Under the pieces are notes generated by a model. It did no database searches. It was given only the letters and a program-made list of their open reading frames with translations, and was not told where the DNA came from. A program made the translations under genes and the position numbers. A DNA stretch of 6,671 nucleotides from Treponema sp. (GTDB lineage: Bacteria > Spirochaetota > Spirochaetia > Treponematales > Treponemataceae), in the NCBI GenBank assembly GCA_016293495.1, contig JAEDED010000040.1, positions 1 to 6,671 of the forward strand, given 5' to 3'. Position 1 is the first letter of the stretch. The number at the start of each line of letters is the position of its first letter. This document shows positions 1 to 5,520 of the stretch, in pieces.

Positions 1-51
1 ATGTTTTTATATCATGGTTCAAACGCTTGTAAACAAAGGACTCTGCCATGA
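1..51 (+). pseudogene. possible truncated start of a DUF3990-like (ADP-ribosyltransferase-fold) gene
   Basis: A 16-codon frame starts with ATG at base 1 and reads MFLYHGSNACKQRTLP before a TGA that overlaps the next ATG. The opening M-x-L-Y-H-G-S-N matches the usual N-terminus of DUF3990 proteins. In the ADP-ribosyltransferase fold, a Tyr-His-Gly-Ser/Thr strand carries the NAD-binding histidine. The rest of the domain, normally well over 100 residues, is absent. It may be a toxin-like gene reduced by internal deletion, with its start and the 4-nt overlap to the next gene kept. It could also be a chance match, or the 3' end of an unrelated gene cut by the window edge. Sixteen residues are too few to be sure. 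Confidence 0.3.
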
Positions 52-266
52 ATGATGTTGAATATCAGATTGAATGTACCACACGAGACCTTGCGACATA
101 TCTTGTAAAGGATTTTTCTTTTACCGTGGAACAGGCCTTGCGTGCTGTGTACAACTCAGAACTCTACCAGAAACTCTGTGACCCAAAGACAGGACTTTAC
201 TTTCAAAGCCCCCTTTATGTGTACGATTATCTCAAAACTGAAATCAAGACAGGAAAACTACAATGA
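48..266 (+). CDS. small hypothetical protein, 72 aa, possible toxin-antitoxin partner
   Basis: This encodes a 72-residue soluble acidic protein with no signal peptide or membrane segment. The sequence suggests helices (about residues 10-40) followed by a conserved-looking block, CDPKTGLYFQSPLYVYDYL, at about 44-62. I recognise this pattern as a family of small unnamed proteins in gut anaerobes, often found beside DUF3990/DUF3791 genes, but I cannot give it a named domain or function. The start is supported by AAAGGA at 35-40, 7 nt upstream. Its stop overlaps the XRE gene start by 4 nt (ATGA), so the two are probably coupled. If the upstream frame is a decayed DUF3990 toxin, this could be its leftover partner; that is an inference. 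Confidence 0.72.
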   Translation: MNDVEYQIECTTRDLATYLVKDFSFTVEQALRAVYNSELYQKLCDPKTGLYFQSPLYVYDYLKTEIKTGKLQ

Positions 267-481
267 GCGCAAGTTACAAAAAACTCTGGAAAATCCTAAT
301 CGACCGCGACATGAACAAAGGCGACCTCATCCGCCAGGCAAAAATCACCAGCAACATCGTAGCCAAAATGGGCAAAGGCGAAGATGTTTCTATGGAGAGC
401 CTCAGGAAAATCTGCATTGCCTTGGATTGCGAGATTGGGGATATTATGGAAGTGAATGCGGGTGCGGGAGAAAAACAATGA
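263..481 (+). CDS. XRE/Cro-CI family HTH transcriptional regulator, 72 aa
   Basis: This is a compact one-domain DNA-binding protein. Residues about 17-62 fit the Cro/C1-type helix-turn-helix of the YozG-like (HTH_26) group: NKGDLIRQAKITSNIVAKMG covers the first helices and the recognition helix, and MESLRKICIALDCEIGDIMEV is the usual C-terminal pattern of this group. Its length is normal for the family. AGGA at 251-254 lies 8 nt before the ATG. It overlaps the preceding gene by 4 nt and hsdR by 4 nt. Placed directly before hsdR, it resembles controller proteins that time restriction relative to methylation, but its target is not visible: only 47 nt lie upstream of the first full gene and no operator repeat was found there. 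The first half favours C-ending codons more than the rest of the operon. Confidence 0.9.
   Translation: MSASYKKLWKILIDRDMNKGDLIRQAKITSNIVAKMGKGEDVSMESLRKICIALDCEIGDIMEVNAGAGEKQ
466..470 (+). promoter_or_regulatory. ribosome binding site that fixes the hsdR start
   Basis: GGGAG lies 7 nt before the ATG at 478. The hsdR frame stays open upstream to an ATG at 142, so the start must be chosen. The strong site, the ATGA overlap with the XRE stop and the normal HsdR N-terminus all favour 478. The extra upstream codons overlap two real genes and read as proline- and arginine-rich nonsense. Confidence 0.85.
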
Positions 482-3033
482 GTGATATTTTTGAAATTCA
501 CGAAATGTCCGAGGAGGACATAAAGCATGAATACATCACGAAAGCCCTCGAATCAAAATGGGATTCAAAAAAAATCTCTATGGAAACAGAAATCTGGAAG
601 GCTGTAAAAAAACGCAATCAAAATCTCCATATTTCAGCATCTCCTCTCAACAATTTTACAGACGGCAAAGTGAAAATCAAAGGAAACGTTCCAATCCGCG
701 ACAAAGGAAAACGATGTGACTACATTCTGTGGCACAACAAGGGAACACCGCTTGCAATAGTTGAAGCAAAAGACAATAACCACTCATCTTCCTTTGGCTT
801 ACAGCAGGCTATCAGTTACGGAGTTTTGCTTGATGTTCCTTTCGTTTACACTTCAAATGGCTCAACTTTTTTTGAACACGATTTTACAACAGGCTTAGAA
901 AAAGAAATTTCACTTTCAGATTTTCCTACCTCAGAAGAACTGATGAACCGCTGGCGTGGAGTGGATGCGGAAAAGATAGCAGAAGTTGAAAACCGCATGA
1001 AATATGCGATTGATGGTAATACTAAGTTTTATGATGTTCCTCTTTGTTTTGAAGAGAACCTTATGAATACACCTTTCTATTCTGGAGCAGACTGTTATCC
1101 GCCACGTTATTATCAGCGTAATGCAGTAAACAGAACTCTTGAAGCAATTGCAAAACATCAGGCTCGTATTCTTATTGCCATGGCCACTGGAACTGGTAAA
1201 ACATATACCGCCTTCCAGATTGTATGGCGCCTTCTTGAATCTGGAACAAAAAAGAAAGTTCTTTACCTTGCGGACAGAAATAATCTTGTGGACCAATCAA
1301 TTCAGCAGGATTTTAAGCCTCTTGAAAAAGTGATTCATAAAATCAACTTTCAAAAAGAGGACAAGTCAAAAATCTCTGCTTATCAGGTTTACTTTGCTTT
1401 GTACCAGCAGCTAGATTCTACAAAACATCATAATGATGAAGAGGAAGAAACAGAAGAAGAAATTGAGCTTGAAGTTTCAAAATACAAAGAATACTTCGAT
1501 CCAGATTTCTTTGATTTGATTATTGTAGATGAATGTCACCGTGGTTCTGCAAAGGCTGATTCTCGATGGCGTAAGATTCTTGAATATTTTAATGGTGCAA
1601 CACAAATTGGTATGACTGCAACACCAAAGGAAACAAAGTATGTTTCTAACATTGATTACTTTGGAGAGCCAGTTTATCAGTACAGTCTAAAACAGGGAAT
1701 TGAAGATGGATTTTTGGCTCCATTTAAAGTAATTAACGTACATACAAATATAGATGATGGCTGGAGACCAAAAAAAGGTCAGAAAGATATTCATGGAAAT
1801 GAAATTGAAGACCGCGAATATAACCTATCTGATTACGATTACAACATCATTGTTCAAGACCGCATTGATGAAGTTGCAGCTGAAATTACAAAATACCTGA
1901 AAGAAACTGACCGCATGTCAAAGACTATTGTATTCTGTCCTACAGAAGATGCTGCAGACAGAATGCGTGTTGCATTAAATAATTTGAATACAGACATGGT
2001 TCAGAAAGATAATCAGGGAAATGTAAAGGAACAATATGTTGTCCGCATTACAGGAAGTGACAAATATGGAAAAGAAAAACTTGATTATTTTATTTCTGTT
2101 TCACAGCCTTATCCTGTAATTGCAACAACTTCAAAACTTCTTTCAACTGGTAGTGACTGTAAAATGGTAAAGCTTATTGTTATTGATGAACTTATAAATT
2201 CAATGACAGAGTTTAAGCAGATTATCGGCCGTGGTACACGACTTCGCTATGATGATGGAAAAACTCATTTTACAATTATGGACTTCCGCAGAGTAAGCCG
2301 TTTGTTTGCTGACCCTGACTGGGATGGTGAAATTGAACAGAATGAAGATTTCGGTTCGACAACGTTCAACGAACAGAGAATGTCTGATGAAGAAAACTCG
2401 GTAACTGAGCGTAGTCGAAGTGACAGTGATGATGAAGATGAACAAAAAACTGAAAAACGCACAGTTCAAATTATTGGAAAAGGTCAAATAAAAGTAGATG
2501 TTCTTCAGCGTTTAGTTTCGATTTATGATACAGACGGAAAACTTTTAAAACAGGAATCCATTGAAGATTACACAAAAGAAAGCATTCTTGGAACATACCA
2601 AACTTTGGAAAACTTTATTCAGACCTGGAATGGTGAACAAAAAAAAGAAATCATCCGCAATATGCTCAAAGAAAAAGGCATTGACCTTGAATTGATTAAG
2701 AAAGACCAGAATATGACAGATGTAGATGATTTTGATTTTATTTGTCATATAGCGTTTAATCAAAAGCCGCTAACAAGACGGGAGCGTGCTGAAAATGTAA
2801 AGAAACGTGACATCTTTGGAAAGTACGGAGAAGCTGCTCGTAAAGTAATCAATGCACTTTTAGATAAATATGCTGAACTCGGTATTTACGATATTGAATC
2901 AACAGAGATTCTAAAACAGAATCCATTCACTAAGTATGGAAAACCAGCTCGAATTGCTGCTTTGTTTGGTGGAAACGAAAAATACAGACAGGCCATTAGA
3001 GAACTGGAAGCAGAATTGTATAAAGTGGCATAA
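478..3033 (+). CDS. hsdR: type I restriction endonuclease, R (helicase-nuclease) subunit, EcoAI/EcoEI-like
   Basis: HsdR is the ATP-driven translocase and nuclease of a type I R-M complex: bound to HsdM and HsdS, it pumps DNA and cuts far from unmethylated sites. The 851-residue protein matches the usual length of the EcoAI/EcoEI group. The N-terminal PD-(D/E)xK nuclease is complete: D81, E96-A-K98 (IVEAKD), then Q109/Q110 and Y114 (QQAISYG). The SF2 helicase core shows Walker A MATGTGKT (235-242, K241), DECH (351-354), TATP (380-383) and motif VI QIIGRGTRLR (581-590). An EcoEI-type C-terminal domain occupies about 660-851. An acidic insert lies at about 319-334. The linker at 642-649 (VTERSRSD) is encoded by a repeat-like motif. 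No frameshift or missing catalytic residue is seen, so the gene looks functional. The gap to hsdM is filled by a palindromic element. Confidence 0.98.
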   Translation: MSDIFEIHEMSEEDIKHEYITKALESKWDSKKISMETEIWKAVKKRNQNLHISASPLNNFTDGKVKIKGNVPIRDKGKRCDYILWHNKGTPLAIVEAKDNNHSSSFGLQQAISYGVLLDVPFVYTSNGSTFFEHDFTTGLEKEISLSDFPTSEELMNRWRGVDAEKIAEVENRMKYAIDGNTKFYDVPLCFEENLMNTPFYSGADCYPPRYYQRNAVNRTLEAIAKHQARILIAMATGTGKTYTAFQIVWRLLESGTKKKVLYLADRNNLVDQSIQQDFKPLEKVIHKINFQKEDKSKISAYQVYFALYQQLDSTKHHNDEEEETEEEIELEVSKYKEYFDPDFFDLIIVDECHRGSAKADSRWRKILEYFNGATQIGMTATPKETKYVSNIDYFGEPVYQYSLKQGIEDGFLAPFKVINVHTNIDDGWRPKKGQKDIHGNEIEDREYNLSDYDYNIIVQDRIDEVAAEITKYLKETDRMSKTIVFCPTEDAADRMRVALNNLNTDMVQKDNQGNVKEQYVVRITGSDKYGKEKLDYFISVSQPYPVIATTSKLLSTGSDCKMVKLIVIDELINSMTEFKQIIGRGTRLRYDDGKTHFTIMDFRRVSRLFADPDWDGEIEQNEDFGSTTFNEQRMSDEENSVTERSRSDSDDEDEQKTEKRTVQIIGKGQIKVDVLQRLVSIYDTDGKLLKQESIEDYTKESILGTYQTLENFIQTWNGEQKKEIIRNMLKEKGIDLELIKKDQNMTDVDDFDFICHIAFNQKPLTRRERAENVKKRDIFGKYGEAARKVINALLDKYAELGIYDIESTEILKQNPFTKYGKPARIAALFGGNEKYRQAIRELEAELYKVA
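2401..2424. repeat. REP-like short dispersed repeat inside hsdR
   Basis: The core CTGAGCGTAGTCGAAG (2405-2420) is bracketed by GTAACT and AGTGAC, which pair at five of six positions. Motifs of the form CTGAGC-n-TCGAAG are known as scattered short repeats in many bacterial genomes and are often translated in frame. Here it encodes VTERSRSD in an acidic, low-complexity linker between the helicase core and the C-terminal domain, where an insertion would be tolerated. It has only one copy in this window, so its repeat status rests on recognition of the motif. Confidence 0.5.
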
Positions 3034-3050
3034 GGTTGTCACACGGATTT

Positions 3051-3071
3051 GCAAATTCCTACGGAATTTGC
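3051..3071. repeat. inner hairpin 1 of the composite element
   Basis: Arms GCAAATTCC (3051-3059) and GGAATTTGC (3063-3071) pair perfectly around the loop TAC. It follows the left outer arm directly. Confidence 0.8.
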
Positions 3072-3098
3072 GATGGGAAAGGTGAAAAATAAAAAACA

Positions 3099-3119
3099 GT
3101 GTTTTACGTAGTAAAACAC
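3099..3119. repeat. inner hairpin 2 of the composite element
   Basis: Arms GTGTTTTAC (3099-3107) and GTAAAACAC (3111-3119) pair perfectly around the loop GTA, the reverse complement of the loop of hairpin 1. The two hairpins therefore point in opposite directions. It abuts the right outer arm. Confidence 0.8.
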
Positions 3120-3138
3120 AAATCCGTGTGACAATAAT

Positions 3139-3144
3139 GAGGAG
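3139..3144 (+). promoter_or_regulatory. ribosome binding site of hsdM
   Basis: GAGGAG lies 7 nt before the hsdM ATG and 4 nt after the right arm of the palindromic element. It stays outside the predicted stem, so hsdM can be translated independently of hsdR even if the stem forms. Confidence 0.85.
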
Positions 3145-3151
3145 ACCATAA

Positions 3152-4654
3152 ATGAGCAACTTAAGTAGTTTTGTAAAACGCATTCGTGATGTAATGCGTA
3201 ATGATGCCGGAATTAATGGTGATGCACAGAGAATTGAACAGATAGCCTGGATGCTTTTCTTAAAGGTCTATGACGCAAAGGAAGAGGACTGGGAATTTGA
3301 AGATGAAAAATATGAATCAATAATCCCGGAAGAACTTCGCTGGCGCAACTGGGCACATTCAGAAAATCAGGGCGATGGTCTTACCGGCGATAAGCTCCTG
3401 AACTTTGTAAACAATAAGCTTTTTCCAACACTCAAAAATCTTGAAATCTCACCTGACACACCAATCCGCCAGAGCATTGTCCGCACAACTTTTGAAGATG
3501 CCAACAACTACATGAAAGACGGTGTACTTCTTCGTCAGATTGTAAATATTATCGACGAGCTGGATTTTGGAAGCTACGAAGAAACTCACGCTTTTGGAGA
3601 AATCTACGAAACAATTCTTAAAGAACTCCAGAGTGCCGGAAGTGCCGGTGAGTTTTATACACCACGTGCCGTTACTCAGTTTATGGCAAAAATGATTAAG
3701 CCTCAGATTGGTGAAACAATGGCAGACTTTGCCTGCGGTACTGGTGGCTTCCTTTCAAGCTGGATAAAAGAACTTGAAGAAGTAAAAGACGCAAAGGGCA
3801 GCATTTCAAATGAAGAATCAGAAAAAATCTACAACTCAATTTATGCTGTGGAAAAAAAGCAGTTCCCTTATATGCTTTGTGTTACAAACATGCTTTTGCA
3901 TGGCCTCGACAGCCCGAAAGTTTATCACGGAAACTCACTTATTTATAAACTTTTGGACTACACTCAAAAAGATGCCTTTGATGTAATTCTTATGAATCCA
4001 CCTTATGGCGGAAGCGAAAAGGACGACATCAAACAGAACTTCCCTGCAGACTTGCGTTCTAGTGAAACAGCCGATTTATTTATGGCAGTCATCATGTACC
4101 GCCTTAAAAAAAATGGACGAGCAGCTGTAATTGTTCCAGATGGATTCTTGTTTGGAAACGACAATGCAAAGAACAATCTTAAGAAAAAGCTTCTTACAGA
4201 TTTTAATCTTCATACAATTGTCCGCTTGCCTGGCAGTGTGTTCAGTCCATATACAAGTATTACGACAAACATCCTTTTCTTCAATAATGAAGAACCAACT
4301 GGAAAAACATGGTTCTACCGCGTAGATATTCCAGGCGACCGTAAGCACTTCAGCAAAACAAAGCCAATGGAATTAAAACACTTTGACGACTGTATCACCT
4401 GGTGGAATGCTCGTAAAGAAATTACGGACCAAGAAGGAAATCCAAAAGCAAAATGCTACACAACACAGGAACTCATTGATTCAAATTACAATTTTGATGT
4501 CTGCGGTTATCCTCACGAAGAAGAAGAAATCTTGAGCGTTGCAGAAACAATCCAAAACTATGAAGAAAAGCGTTCAAAACTTAATTCCGACATAGACAGT
4601 CTTCTTGCCCAAATTACAGAACTTCATCAGAAAGCGCAGAAAGGGGAACTGTAA
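3152..4654 (+). CDS. hsdM: type I DNA methyltransferase, M subunit (N6-adenine)
   Basis: HsdM transfers a methyl group from S-adenosylmethionine to adenine N6 in the site chosen by HsdS. Two HsdM and one HsdS form the methylase, to which HsdR binds. The 500-residue protein is of normal length. Residues about 5-140 are the helical HsdM N-terminal domain (FVKRIRDVMRNDAGI, then QIAWMLFLKVYD). SAM-binding motif X is GEFYTPR (166-172), motif I is DFACGTGGF (192-200), and the catalytic motif IV is NPPY (282-285). The C-terminal 45 residues are charged and probably form a coiled coil that contacts HsdS. The start has a strong GAGGAG site. The stop overlaps the KilA-N gene by one base (TAATG). All key residues are present, so it is probably active once HsdS is supplied. 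Confidence 0.98.
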   Translation: MSNLSSFVKRIRDVMRNDAGINGDAQRIEQIAWMLFLKVYDAKEEDWEFEDEKYESIIPEELRWRNWAHSENQGDGLTGDKLLNFVNNKLFPTLKNLEISPDTPIRQSIVRTTFEDANNYMKDGVLLRQIVNIIDELDFGSYEETHAFGEIYETILKELQSAGSAGEFYTPRAVTQFMAKMIKPQIGETMADFACGTGGFLSSWIKELEEVKDAKGSISNEESEKIYNSIYAVEKKQFPYMLCVTNMLLHGLDSPKVYHGNSLIYKLLDYTQKDAFDVILMNPPYGGSEKDDIKQNFPADLRSSETADLFMAVIMYRLKKNGRAAVIVPDGFLFGNDNAKNNLKKKLLTDFNLHTIVRLPGSVFSPYTSITTNILFFNNEEPTGKTWFYRVDIPGDRKHFSKTKPMELKHFDDCITWWNARKEITDQEGNPKAKCYTTQELIDSNYNFDVCGYPHEEEEILSVAETIQNYEEKRSKLNSDIDSLLAQITELHQKAQKGEL

Positions 4655-5520
4655 TGGCAAAAATAATCAAAGACACCATTCACGCAAAAGGAATTGAAAT
4701 CGGTATCTATACAACTGATTTTGAAAATGAATTTATTTCACTTACAGATATAGCACGATATAGAAGCGCTGATCCCCGTATAACTATTCACACATGGCTT
4801 CGAGGTCGGGATATAGTCGAATTTTTAGGTTTATGGGAAAGCCTTCACAATCCGGATTTTAAACGTAGCGAATTCGATACGTTTAAAAGTGAAGCTGGAA
4901 CTAATGCATTTACATTTTCTATAAAAGAATGGAATGATACATTACAGGGAAAGGGAATCATTACAAAATCTGGCAGATATGGCGGCGGAATATTTGCACA
5001 TTCAGACATAGCCCTTGAGTTTGCATCCTGGCTTTCTCCTGAATTCAAGTTATATATCATCAAAGATTATAAACGCCTTAAATCCGATGAAAATTCTCGT
5101 CTTTCATTAAACTGGAATCTTAACCGGGAACTTTCTAAGCTCAATTACAAAATCCATACCGATGCCATTAAAGAAAAACTCATAATTCCTGAACTTACAC
5201 CTGCACAAAAATCTTTTGTGTATGCAGATGAGGCTGATTTACTGAACGTGGCGTTATTTGGAATGACTGCAAAAGAATGGCGAAAGGGCAATCCCGGCAA
5301 AAAAGGAAACATCCGCGATTACACAGACTTACATCATCTTTTAGTCCTTGCCAACCTCGAAAGTTATAACGCTATTCTTATAGAACAAAATATCGAGCAG
5401 CCTCAACGTTTGGAAATGTTACGGGAAACAGCTCTTAAACAACTTAGAACAATTCAAGCCCTTGATTTTTCATCCTCAAAAATTCTGACTATTTCCGATA
5501 GAGCAGAGGAATCAAAATGA
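4654..5520 (+). CDS. KilA-N domain protein, 288 aa
   Basis: Residues about 27-142 form a KilA-N domain, a DNA-binding fold first known from phage and large DNA viruses. Typical stretches are ISLTDIAR (28-35), ITIHTWLRGRDIVEFLGLWE (43-62), and GRYGGGIFAHSDIALEFASW (108-127) ending in the FKLYIIKDYKRLK helix. The C-terminal half (about 143-288) includes LTPAQKSFVYADEADLLNVA and AKEWRKGNPGKKGNIRDYTD followed by LHHLLVLANLESYNAIL. I recognise it as the usual partner region in bacterial KilA-N proteins, of unknown function. An AAGGGGA site precedes the ATG, which overlaps the hsdM stop by one base; its own stop overlaps the Fic gene by 4 nt. KilA-N, RhuM and similar genes are common cargo in type I loci. 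A regulatory or anti-phage role is an inference. Confidence 0.9.
   Translation: MAKIIKDTIHAKGIEIGIYTTDFENEFISLTDIARYRSADPRITIHTWLRGRDIVEFLGLWESLHNPDFKRSEFDTFKSEAGTNAFTFSIKEWNDTLQGKGIITKSGRYGGGIFAHSDIALEFASWLSPEFKLYIIKDYKRLKSDENSRLSLNWNLNRELSKLNYKIHTDAIKEKLIIPELTPAQKSFVYADEADLLNVALFGMTAKEWRKGNPGKKGNIRDYTDLHHLLVLANLESYNAILIEQNIEQPQRLEMLRETALKQLRTIQALDFSSSKILTISDRAEESK

Larger units (their letters stand above)
3036..3134. repeat. 99-nt composite palindromic element (MITE- or BIME-like) between hsdR and hsdM
   Basis: The outer arms TTGTCACACGGATTT (3036-3050) and AAATCCGTGTGACAA (3120-3134) are perfect 15-bp inverted repeats. Inside lie two perfect 9-bp hairpins (3051-3071 and 3099-3119), joined by a purine-rich 27-nt stretch (3072-3098). 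The whole could fold as a three-way junction in RNA, or as a branched cruciform in DNA. It has no open frame of note and no U-tract after a stem, so it is not a standard terminator. Non-autonomous mobile DNA or a paired REP unit are the best explanations. An RNA element tuning hsdM relative to hsdR is also possible. Confidence 0.8.

Noticed and set aside
142..477. Upstream extension of the hsdR frame, giving a 963-residue protein
   Set aside because: It overlaps two better-supported genes, its composition is unnatural, and the ATG at 478 has a strong ribosome site and matches normal HsdR N-termini.
505..507. Alternative internal hsdR start at the second Met (MSEEDIKHEY)
   Set aside because: GAGGAGG-like bases lie after this ATG, not before it, whereas 478 has GGGAG at good spacing and an ATGA overlap.
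931..1296. Minus-strand open frame of 121 codons within hsdR
   Set aside because: It lies wholly inside the nuclease-helicase coding region, has no ribosome site or recognisable domain, and reads as a shadow frame.
1435..1485. Acidic GAA/GAG-rich tract in hsdR as a simple-sequence phase-variation site
   Set aside because: The codons are mixed (GAA, GAG, ACA, ATT) with no uniform repeat unit, so slippage is unlikely; it fits an acidic surface insert.
3099..3134. Rho-independent terminator after hsdR
   Set aside because: The stems are strong but none is followed by a U-tract, and hsdM follows at once with its own ribosome site.
3632..3648. Tandem AGTGCCGG repeat in hsdM
   Set aside because: It encodes the conserved S-A-G-S-A-G-E-F-Y-T-P stretch of HsdM proteins, so protein conservation explains it.
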